From positions 1 through 39,070 of the forward strand of contig JAKSJY010000006.1 of assembly GCA_024402025.1 (NCBI GenBank): 39,070 nucleotides of DNA. Direction: 5' to 3'. This DNA comes from Bacteroidales bacterium (GTDB lineage Bacteria; Bacteroidota; Bacteroidia; Bacteroidales; UBA932). The notes under the pieces are model-generated. The model was not told where the DNA came from and did not search any database. It saw only the letters and a list, made by a program, of their open reading frames with translations. This document shows positions 6,385 to 13,758 of the stretch, piece by piece; the stretch's first letter is position 1; each line of letters opens with the position of its first letter. The translations under genes were made by a program, and so were the position numbers.

Positions 6385-8153
6385 AACTGAACAGGTTTAC
6401 ATTTTTCACCAAGCCAGAGGGCCTCCGCCTCCGAGAGCATGGGCGAGAGGGTCTCGAATACTCTGGCGTTATAGTCATTGAGCCAATCCACTTCCCTCTT
6501 CTCCAGCAGCGACGTGTCGAGTATTGACGTGTCGAAATGGCAAAGGGTAAGCGGCTCGAATCTGAGGAAACGTCCGAATTCCGTACGCCCGGCCGCAACG
6601 CACAGAAGCAGGTTTTCGTGCCTGATGCCGAACTGCCCCTCACGGTAGATGCCCGGCTCGTCGGAAGTAATCATATTTTCCATCATCGGCGTTCCGTTCA
6701 GGTTCTGCCGTATGTCCTGCGGCCCTTCGTGCACACCCAGGACGAAACCCACGCCGTGTCCGGTCCCGTGCCCGAAATCGAGCCCGGCATTCCAAAGCGG
6801 AGCCCTGGAGAGCGCATCGATTCTGCAGCCCGGCGTACCTTCCGGAAAACGTGCCATCGCCAGATCGATATGGCCTTTCAGTACGAGTGTGTAGTCCCTC
6901 ACCTCAAGAGGGGTGCAGTCCCCAAGCGGAATGGTGCGTGTGATGTCGGTGGTGCCGCAAAGATAATGAGCGCCTGAATCGCACAGATACAGACCGTGAG
7001 GCTCCAGCACCGGAGCATCCGTCTTCGGGGTGATATAATGCGGCAATGCGGCTCCCGGACCATATGCGGATATGGTCTCGAACGAATCTCCCAGATATCC
7101 GTCAGTCCCGGAGCGGAGTTTGCCGAGCTTGACCGCCGCGTCCCACTCCGTAACCCTGCGCCCGCCCTCAATGGACTTCTCAAGCCAGTAGAGGAATTTC
7201 TCGACGGCCACCCCATCCCTGACGTGCGCTTCACGCATCCCATCCACCTCGAATTCGTTCTTGGTCGCCTTCCTCAGGCGGACGGGACTGGCCATCTCCA
7301 CCACGTTGCAGCGGACTGCCGAATACAATTCATAGTTCAGACTGGACGGATCTGCCGCAAGGTCATCCTCGAGTTCTCCAAGGGCAATGGCCACATCGGC
7401 ATACGGGAGAATCTCTATTCCCTCGGAGGCAAGGGCTTCGAAGGTGGAGGCGGTAACGGGGTCCTCGGTCTCCCCCTTCGTTACGAACCATTTTACATAG
7501 TCCTGTCCTACCAGCAGATAGGAAATCACCAGAGGGTTGTATTCTATGTCCGACGCCCTGACGTTCAAAGTCCAGGCGACGTCGTCCAGCGCGGAAAGAA
7601 GTATGGCCCCGCATCCGTTTTCAGATGCCATCTCCCTGAGCCACGCAATCTTGTCGGACCTCTCCTCCCCGCTTCTCAAACGGAATACGGGGGTCTGCGG
7701 TATTCCCGGCCTGTCATTCCACATCGGGTCCAAAAGGTCCGGAACCGCAGCGACGGAGAAAACCTCCTTCATGGAGCGGACCGCCTCGCAGCTCTGGCAC
7801 AGGGAGTCCACGGCTATGACAGCATCCTGCCTGCTGCCGAAGGTCAGCGAGAGCCACTCCGGGATAAGCACCTGACCGGGAACGCGGGTCTTGTGCAGCT
7901 TCACTTCCGTACCTTCGAGCTGAGTGACAGCCTGAATGAAATAACGCGAGTCCGTCCACAATCCGGCGTGGTCGAGCGTGACAACCACATCCCCCGCCTC
8001 GCCTGTAAAACCGGTAAGCCACTCCACCTGTTTCCATCTCAGCGCGGGGTACTCGCTCTGGTGCGGATCGGAGCCGGTGACAATCACTGCGTCCCAGCCG
8101 CGAGCGCGCATCATCGAGCGCAGGGTCTCTATCCTTTCCTGAAACTTATTCAT
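6381..8153 (-). CDS. pepP: Aminopeptidase P family protein (M24B)
   Basis: Metallopeptidase that removes an N-terminal residue before proline. The 590 residues make up two creatinase-type N-terminal domains and a pita-bread catalytic domain. The five metal ligands are all in place: Asp392 (LCDSGAHY), Asp403 (TTDITRT), His466 (GHGTGHGVGF), Glu499 (TSDEPGIY) and Glu513 (GIRHENLL). No signal peptide is visible, so it is probably cytoplasmic. The length is like the three-domain Bacteroidota and eukaryotic APP1 forms rather than the shorter E. coli enzyme. Its start overlaps the end of the DUF3109 gene by 8 bases. Confidence 0.93.
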   Translation of the reverse strand: MNKFQERIETLRSMMRARGWDAVIVTGSDPHQSEYPALRWKQVEWLTGFTGEAGDVVVTLDHAGLWTDSRYFIQAVTQLEGTEVKLHKTRVPGQVLIPEWLSLTFGSRQDAVIAVDSLCQSCEAVRSMKEVFSVAAVPDLLDPMWNDRPGIPQTPVFRLRSGEERSDKIAWLREMASENGCGAILLSALDDVAWTLNVRASDIEYNPLVISYLLVGQDYVKWFVTKGETEDPVTASTFEALASEGIEILPYADVAIALGELEDDLAADPSSLNYELYSAVRCNVVEMASPVRLRKATKNEFEVDGMREAHVRDGVAVEKFLYWLEKSIEGGRRVTEWDAAVKLGKLRSGTDGYLGDSFETISAYGPGAALPHYITPKTDAPVLEPHGLYLCDSGAHYLCGTTDITRTIPLGDCTPLEVRDYTLVLKGHIDLAMARFPEGTPGCRIDALSRAPLWNAGLDFGHGTGHGVGFVLGVHEGPQDIRQNLNGTPMMENMITSDEPGIYREGQFGIRHENLLLCVAAGRTEFGRFLRFEPLTLCHFDTSILDTSLLEKREVDWLNDYNARVFETLSPMLSEAEALWLGEKCKPVQL

Positions 8154-8742
8154 CCTCCCTTAATGTATCAAGATGCTCTGCAGCAGCCTCCAGAGCCTCA
8201 TAAAAATCTTCTCCGAACCTTTCGACAAGAGGCTTGCGGAGGAACTGATATACTTTGACACCCTCCTTCCGGCCCTTTTCGAACGCGCCTTTGCATATGT
8301 CCCACCTGTGGACGTTCAGCGCGACCCCGCCTCCGGTCAGCGGCGTTTCCCGAATAGGGTACAGGCGGCAGGAGACCGGTTTCATCAGACCCGCCTTCTC
8401 TATCGAGCACAGGAGGGATCCGTCTGCAAGAGCAAAGCAGTAAGCACATTCGCAACTTCCCTGCGACAGCGGAGTAACCAGGTCTCCTTCGCGGTCGACG
8501 CAGAAGAAACCGTTTGCGGCAACGGCCGCCTTGCCCCCGTCCCCCATCAAAGGAGAATATTTCCCGTATCCCGTTTCCAATCCTTCCAGCTCATCCTCCC
8601 TCAACGGCGCACCGCTGTCCCCTTCGATGCAGCAACGTCCCTTGCACTCATCGTAGTTGCAGGAGAAGAACTCCGTGAAGACGTCCTCGGAGACAAGCAC
8701 GTCCCCAATCTGAACTATCGTACCGAAATCTTTCGCGTTCAT
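8146..8742 (-). CDS. DUF3109 family cysteine-rich protein
   Basis: A 198-residue protein of the DUF3109 family, common in Bacteroidota and of unknown function. At least eleven cysteines are present, grouped as CNYDECKGRCC (28-38), CECAYC (97-102), Cys112, Cys125 in VSCRLYPI and Cys150. This resembles the CxxCxxCC zinc- or iron-chelating family (YkgJ-like), so metal or Fe-S binding is likely by inference. An upstream GTG (8754) is in frame, but the ATG at 8742 overlaps the preceding stop as ATGA, the usual coupling here, and was chosen. It sits between the M16-like gene and pepP. Confidence 0.88.
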   Translation of the reverse strand: MNAKDFGTIVQIGDVLVSEDVFTEFFSCNYDECKGRCCIEGDSGAPLREDELEGLETGYGKYSPLMGDGGKAAVAANGFFCVDREGDLVTPLSQGSCECAYCFALADGSLLCSIEKAGLMKPVSCRLYPIRETPLTGGGVALNVHRWDICKGAFEKGRKEGVKVYQFLRKPLVERFGEDFYEALEAAAEHLDTLREDE

Positions 8743-10964
8743 TTCCAAATCCACTTCAAGTTATCCCCGGCCATCAGGGCTCCTACCGCCTTCCTTACAT
8801 CCGCCACCGTCACTCCGGACAGGCGCGACGCATAATCGGAACATATATCCCTGTTGTCCGCATAACGGTATCTGACAAATTCCATCATCACCTCCGGCTT
8901 CTTCATCTCCGATGCCATCCGTGCGCTCACCAATCTCCTGTACGCATCCATCTCCTCCTTTCCAAGATCCTCGTCCCTGAGGGTCATCATCGTATGGCGG
9001 ACCAGCCTCGCCACATCCAGCGAATCCGCGGCAACCACACCCACGGGGAGTCCTTCTTCCGGACAAGTCACGCACCTGATTTCCATACTGATATTCTCAC
9101 TTGGAGATACGGTGACAGCTGGCCTTGTCCCGACATACATTCCGTATGGGAGCAATGCGGAAGCCAGACGCCTGTGAATCGCAATGTCGGCGATACGGAA
9201 AGCAAGGTAACTCTCCACGGTAAGCGGATAATTGTCGGTGCCTGCCGCGAAACGGGCCTTGGCCGCATATTCCCTGGATGTCTTCACGGATGGAAGGAAC
9301 CGCAGGATTTCGCTCTTGAATTCACTCTCCTGGAACGGACCTGCAATGACAAGCACGCCGTCGCTCCAGTTCGAGAACCTCCTCTCAAGATATTTTTCCA
9401 CTCTCAAGGTAAAGTCTTCCGCTATTTCCGGAAACTCCCTGTCCATATTCGCACAGCCCACGGCATACTCGAACGCATCCTTGTCCGGCTCCCGGCTGTA
9501 AGAAACCTTCCACAGGGCACTCAGCACCATAGGCAGCTTCCCGGGAGCGGCGCTGCCGCGGATGGACAGGTCGGACCATCCGGAATCTATCTCCATCTCT
9601 ATCCCTTCCGACTTCAACACGGAAAAGAAATCGTGGCCCGGAATGCCGCCCAGGCGGCTGGTCTTCAGAACGGTCCCCACGTACGGATACTCGTCGTCCG
9701 TTATGCCCTCCACAAGTCCGGCTCCTCCCCTCAGATCAAGGCAGTAGGAAAAAAGCCTGTCATCCGTATGCTTGAATATAACCTTCATCCCATTGGAAAG
9801 CGTGAACATCTTTCCTCCTGTCACCACCTCCGAAGACTCGTTCTTCACCCTGAGTTTCTTCTCCGTCCCGTTCACTGCAAGCAGGACATTGCCGTTCACG
9901 AACTCCTGCGCCGGGCTGAAAGATGCAGTGTCTATGCGTCCCCTGAGAGCAAGGGCCGCAAAGAGGTTCAACCTGGAAAGGTCCACGCTGCCGAATTCAT
10001 TCTTCTTCTCAAGAAATGCCGCTATTCCCTGTCCGGACGGAAGGTCCGTATTGTACAGGAACGCATCGCGGCACTTTCGGGACAGTTCGGCGTTGGAGAT
10101 GCCCGACTCTATTCCGGTGGACGCCACGACGGGGATTGCGCACTTTCTGGAATACATCATCTCATCGAAACCGAAACCGAAAGTGCATATCGAATTGCAA
10201 AGGGAATCAAGACACTGCCTTGCGGGGTCGCGGTATTCCCGAGGTACTTTTACGCGTATGGCGTTGTTCCCGAATGAAGAAAGGTATGGAATTCCCCTGT
10301 CGCGCATAAGGCGGTACATCCTTTCCTCGAAGATGAAACGCACCTGCTGCACCATAAACTCCCCGACATACGGGATCACGGTGTTCATATTGTCCCGGGA
10401 AGGTCTTTTGAGGCGGAGCGGAATGACGATTTCATTCGTATCCGCAGCAACCGGGCCGGGCTGGGGAAGTTCCGGCAGCAGGCCGCCTTCTTCGGAAGGT
10501 TTCAGCGTGAGACTGAGCGTTTCCAGGGTGGAGACGACCTTGTTCTTGTCCACATCCCCGCATATGACCACCGCCTGGGAATAAGCGTGCCGCGCCATAA
10601 TATCCCTTAACACAAGGAGGGTGGAATCCAGATCGGATTTCAAACTGACGGGGACGCTGTGGAATTCGAAAACCCTGACGCTGTCCGAGGGATAGGAAAT
10701 GAAACCGTTTTCGCAGTAGCCAACGGCTTTCGGATAAAAGAAGCCGGTGGGACGGGTGTTTTCCAGTCTGTCCAGCATCTCTCTGGAGGTCCGGGGACTT
10801 TCGGGACAGTTGCGCTGGACCACGAGAAAATCCGCATGCCCCTTTTCAGCGGGATTGACGGCGATGTAGTATTTTATTCCATTCGCAAAGCTCCCTTCGC
10901 TGACCATAGGACTGCGGGAAAGCGTGGAGAAAAGTAGAGAAACTATTGCAAAAAGGGCCGTCAT
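8739..10964 (-). CDS. M16-like protein without zinc motif
   Basis: A 741-residue exported protein with an N-terminal signal-like segment (MTALFAIVSLLFSTLSRS). The start of each half looks like a peptidase M16 domain: FANGIKYYIAVNPAEKGHAD near residue 26, and MFTLSNGMKVIFKH near the middle. In active M16 enzymes HxxEH follows; no HxxEH is found anywhere in this protein, nor the inverted pitrilysin form. The segment after FLVVQRN skips directly to a short Arg/Pro-rich stretch. This suggests a non-catalytic M16 relative, perhaps a scaffold or a partner of an active subunit elsewhere. It lies 10 bases after hemW and overlaps the DUF3109 start. Confidence 0.8.
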   Translation of the reverse strand: MTALFAIVSLLFSTLSRSPMVSEGSFANGIKYYIAVNPAEKGHADFLVVQRNCPESPRTSREMLDRLENTRPTGFFYPKAVGYCENGFISYPSDSVRVFEFHSVPVSLKSDLDSTLLVLRDIMARHAYSQAVVICGDVDKNKVVSTLETLSLTLKPSEEGGLLPELPQPGPVAADTNEIVIPLRLKRPSRDNMNTVIPYVGEFMVQQVRFIFEERMYRLMRDRGIPYLSSFGNNAIRVKVPREYRDPARQCLDSLCNSICTFGFGFDEMMYSRKCAIPVVASTGIESGISNAELSRKCRDAFLYNTDLPSGQGIAAFLEKKNEFGSVDLSRLNLFAALALRGRIDTASFSPAQEFVNGNVLLAVNGTEKKLRVKNESSEVVTGGKMFTLSNGMKVIFKHTDDRLFSYCLDLRGGAGLVEGITDDEYPYVGTVLKTSRLGGIPGHDFFSVLKSEGIEMEIDSGWSDLSIRGSAAPGKLPMVLSALWKVSYSREPDKDAFEYAVGCANMDREFPEIAEDFTLRVEKYLERRFSNWSDGVLVIAGPFQESEFKSEILRFLPSVKTSREYAAKARFAAGTDNYPLTVESYLAFRIADIAIHRRLASALLPYGMYVGTRPAVTVSPSENISMEIRCVTCPEEGLPVGVVAADSLDVARLVRHTMMTLRDEDLGKEEMDAYRRLVSARMASEMKKPEVMMEFVRYRYADNRDICSDYASRLSGVTVADVRKAVGALMAGDNLKWIWK

Positions 10965-10974
10965 AACGTTTTTC

Positions 10975-11991
10975 TTATTCCTGCGAATTTAACAAATAAT
11001 CGGCGATAATGGTGTCTGCGACAAACCAATCTTTTTCAGGGATCGCCTTCCCCTCTATGCCTTCCGCTCTTCTGAGCCCGAGCATTATCTTCTCCTCGCG
11101 TATCTCTTCGGAGCTCAGGACCTCGCTGCCGCGGTTTTCGGTCCATCCCGACAGGCTTTCGGAGTTCCAGCTCCGGACCTCTTTCTCCCCTATGGAAAAG
11201 GAGTGCGCTCCGGGGCCAACCCCCACGTACGGGCTTCTGTCCCAATAGGCCGAGTTATGCCTCGCCTCAAAACCGGGCTTCGCCCAATTCGAAATCTCGT
11301 AATGCCTGTATCCGGCCTCAGAGAGGACGCTGCAGATTTCCTCGTACTGGGAGCGACAGAAATCCTCGTCCGCCTCGCGGTATCTGCCCTCACGGACCAT
11401 CCTTCCCAGTGCGGAGCCCTCCTCTATTCCCAACTGGTACGCTGATATATGCTCTGGGCCCATCCCGATCATCTCTTCCAGACTGGGACGGATGTCGCTG
11501 CCCCTGATGCCGAATATCAGGTCCAGACTAACATTCTCCATCCCGCCGCCGCGCAAAACCTCGTACGCCCGGCGGGCACCCTGCGCATCGTGGCGGCGGT
11601 TCATCCACCTGAGCAGGCAGTCATCCATCGACTGCACACCCATACTGACCCTGTTGACTCCCAGCCGTTTCAGGCCCGCGACATATTCCGGACTGACATC
11701 GTCAGGATTCATCTCGAAGGTGAATTCCTCCCATCCGCCTCCGTCCGCCTCCCGGCAGGCACCGACTATCTTTTCCACACAGGAAAGGGGCAGCACCGAT
11801 GGTGTGCCGCCCCCTATATAAAGCGTATGTACTCCGCGAGTACGTGCTATCTCGTCCTTTCTGCAAAGGATTTCCCCGCAAAGCTCGTCGCCGTAGCGTC
11901 TGAAATCCTCCGCTCCGCTTCCGGCGATCTCACTGTAGAAATCACAGTACGTGCAGAATGTCCTGCAGAAGGGAACGTGGATGTATATCAT
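10975..11991 (-). CDS. hemW: Radical SAM heme chaperone HemW (short C-terminus)
   Basis: Radical SAM protein of the HemW/HemN family, a haem-binding chaperone often misannotated as coproporphyrinogen oxidase. The cluster motif Cx3Cx2C is at Cys9, Cys13 and Cys16 (HVPFCRTFCTYCDFY). Also seen are YIGGGTPSVL, FEMNPDDV, GVNRVSMGVQS and NVSLDLIFGI. The protein has 338 residues, some 40 fewer than usual: after LGLRRAEGIEG the frame passes almost directly to FVADTIIADYLL, so most of the HemN_C domain is absent. Its ATG abuts the stop of the coiled-coil gene upstream. Confidence 0.93.
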   Translation of the reverse strand: MIYIHVPFCRTFCTYCDFYSEIAGSGAEDFRRYGDELCGEILCRKDEIARTRGVHTLYIGGGTPSVLPLSCVEKIVGACREADGGGWEEFTFEMNPDDVSPEYVAGLKRLGVNRVSMGVQSMDDCLLRWMNRRHDAQGARRAYEVLRGGGMENVSLDLIFGIRGSDIRPSLEEMIGMGPEHISAYQLGIEEGSALGRMVREGRYREADEDFCRSQYEEICSVLSEAGYRHYEISNWAKPGFEARHNSAYWDRSPYVGVGPGAHSFSIGEKEVRSWNSESLSGWTENRGSEVLSSEEIREEKIMLGLRRAEGIEGKAIPEKDWFVADTIIADYLLNSQE

Positions 11992-12834
11992 TTAGCGGAG
12001 AGATACCTCTGCGCTTCCAAGGCAGGACTTGTCGGTGTAAACCTCTACGGTGTAAACGCCCTTTACGAAAGGATCCACTCCTGCTACATAGACACTGAGC
12101 TCAACTTCAGTTCCCTGGTAGTCGATTTCGCGCTCCGCACTTGCAAGGACCGTTTCGCCCTTGATCTTGAAGGAAGCGTCACTGCCGTCCAGCACAAGCG
12201 CTCCGTCAGGGTCCATAACCCTTACATATACCTTCATCCAGCCTTTGGGCGCGAGTTCATTGTCGGCAAGGCTTACGTTCGCCACGATCTGGGTGACGCG
12301 GCTGCTGCGGTCCGTCTCGCGTCCGGATGCGTTAAGCGCAACGGCAGTGAGGTCCCTGGCCTTGATGGTGGCTCCGATGCTGACCTATGTGGAAAGGTCC
12401 TCGACCTTAGCGGAAAGGGCCTCGTTCGTTTTCGTGCTCTGGGCAAGTTGCGCGCGCGAAGATGCGAGGTCGGCGGCAAGACGCTTGTTCTGGCTGTTGA
12501 GGGAGTCTATCTGGATTACGTAGCTGCGCATAAGGGAACGCAGGGTTCCGAGTTCCTTTTCGTACTTGCGCATCTTGGCACGGTTGGTAGCCTCGGTGGT
12601 ACGTATCTGCTCGATGAGAAGGGCCACTTCGGCGCGTGAGGAATCGAGCTGCGCGTTGATTTCATCATAGTCGCTCGACAGATTGTTGTATTCAGTCTGG
12701 AGTTCCTGGATGCGGGCGGTGAGGTCCTTCTTGTCCTTCGACAACTCGGACACCATCGAGATGTCCTGGATTCCAACTATGGCAAGCACTACTCCGAGTA
12801 CTATCGCCACTATTTTCAAAGACTTTTCTTTCAT
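11992..12834 (-). pseudogene. Anchored coiled-coil protein, broken by in-frame TAG
   Basis: One 280-codon frame interrupted at codon 150 by TAG (12385-12387). The first part has a membrane helix (residues 6-24, LKIVAIVLGVVLAIVGIQD) and a coiled coil up to about residue 145. The second part, in the same frame, is a beta-rich domain with KGWMKVYVRVMDPDGALVL and ending LGSAEVSLR. Both halves resemble one full-length family of Bacteroidota membrane proteins, so a nonsense mutation or a sequencing error is more likely than two genes. TAG ends rpsI, lpxK, ddl, ispD and other genes here, so it is not recoded in general. Residue 1 is the ATG at 12834; an upstream TTG (12855) is less likely. It heads the hemW operon. 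Confidence 0.75.
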
Positions 12835-12838
12835 GGCT

Positions 12839-12869
12839 TTTGCTATTTGCAGCAAATATACTAAATTTG
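12839..12869 (+). promoter_or_regulatory. Promoter of TPR-U32 unit
   Basis: TTTG at 12839-12842 is followed after 19 bases by TAAATTTG (12862-12869), a full match to the Bacteroidota consensus. The start codon at 12910 lies 40 bases further on. It overlaps the divergent -7 element of the coiled-coil/hemW operon. Confidence 0.7.
12853..12860 (-). promoter_or_regulatory. -7 element for coiled-coil/hemW operon
   Basis: On the minus strand this reads TATATTTG, a match to TAnnTTTG, 18 bases upstream of the ATG at 12834. No good upstream TTTG is seen. It is nested inside the plus-strand promoter, so the two transcripts probably exclude each other at initiation. Confidence 0.45.
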
Positions 12870-12909
12870 CAACATATTATAGTTAGAAGGTTATTTATAA
12901 TCCAACAAC

Positions 12910-13758
12910 ATGAAAAAGATTTTCCTTACTCTTCTGGCAGCCGCCCTTGCAGTGTTCGGCGCCAATGCACAGGATGTGAACGAAGCCACGGACCTTTACA
13001 ACAACGGAGCATCCGCCCTTTCGGCAGGAGACAACGCTTCCGCATTGAAATATTTCCAGAAAGCATACGAAATCGCTTCGGCCTGCGGAGAGGCCGGAGT
13101 TGATATCGTCAACGACTGCATCGGTGTCATCCCCCAGATCAGCCTTCGCGTCGCAAAGGATTTGCTCAAGGCTGGAGATTATGAGAAGGCTGTAGCCCAG
13201 CTCAAGGCCGCCGAAAAGACGGCGATGGAGCTGAACGCCGAAGACGTTGCAGTTGAAGCTGCGGCAATGGTTCCCCAGGCCTATATGCAGCAGGGCAACA
13301 ACGCCCTCAAGGCAAAAGACGTGCAGACGGCAATCGCCGCATACAAGGAAGTTCTCGCCATCAACCCCGAGAACGGCAAGGCCTGCCTCAACCTCGGCCA
13401 GGCATATGAAATCGCCGGTGACACCGCAGCTGCCGAGAAGGCATACAACGACGCTGCCGCAAACGGCCAGGAGAAGAACGCAAACAAGAAGCTTGCAAAC
13501 ATCTATCTCAAGAAGGCTCAGGCAGCCCTGAAGGCACAGAAATTCAACGACGCCGTGCAGCTCTCCGCAAAGTCCGCCGAGTACAATGAAAGTCCCAACG
13601 CATACTACATCGCAGGTGTGGCTTCCCAGAAAGCGGAAAAACTTGCTGACGCGGTTGCATATTTCGAGAAATACCTTGTTCTTGCCCCTTCCGCAAACAA
13701 TTCCGAGGACGTACGCAAGGTTGTCGAAAGCCTCAAGCAGGCTCTCGGACAGAAGTAA
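12910..13758 (+). CDS. Secreted tetratricopeptide repeat protein
   Basis: A 282-residue protein with a clear signal peptide (KKIFLTLLAAALAVFGANA, cleavage near residue 20) and TPR repeats through the mature part, for example LYNNGASALSAGDNASALKY, AIAAYKEVLAINPENGKACL and a C-terminal repeat with ADAVAYFEKYLVLAP. It is probably periplasmic and acts through protein contacts; no catalytic domain is seen. Its TAA stop overlaps the ATG of the U32 gene by one base (TAATG), so the two are translationally coupled. The pairing does not by itself reveal a role. High Ala and Lys content reflects the helical repeats. Confidence 0.9.
   Translation: MKKIFLTLLAAALAVFGANAQDVNEATDLYNNGASALSAGDNASALKYFQKAYEIASACGEAGVDIVNDCIGVIPQISLRVAKDLLKAGDYEKAVAQLKAAEKTAMELNAEDVAVEAAAMVPQAYMQQGNNALKAKDVQTAIAAYKEVLAINPENGKACLNLGQAYEIAGDTAAAEKAYNDAAANGQEKNANKKLANIYLKKAQAALKAQKFNDAVQLSAKSAEYNESPNAYYIAGVASQKAEKLADAVAYFEKYLVLAPSANNSEDVRKVVESLKQALGQK

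Noticed and set aside
6996..8258. 420-codon plus-strand frame opposite pepP
   Set aside because: Antisense of a well-supported metallopeptidase; no recognisable motifs.
8994..10277. 427-codon plus-strand frame opposite the M16-like gene
   Set aside because: Composition is rich in His, Arg and Cys, as expected of an antisense shadow; no domain recognised.
12385..12387. TAG recoded as a sense codon across the genome
   Set aside because: TAG ends at least six other genes in the window at the expected C-termini, so general reassignment does not fit.
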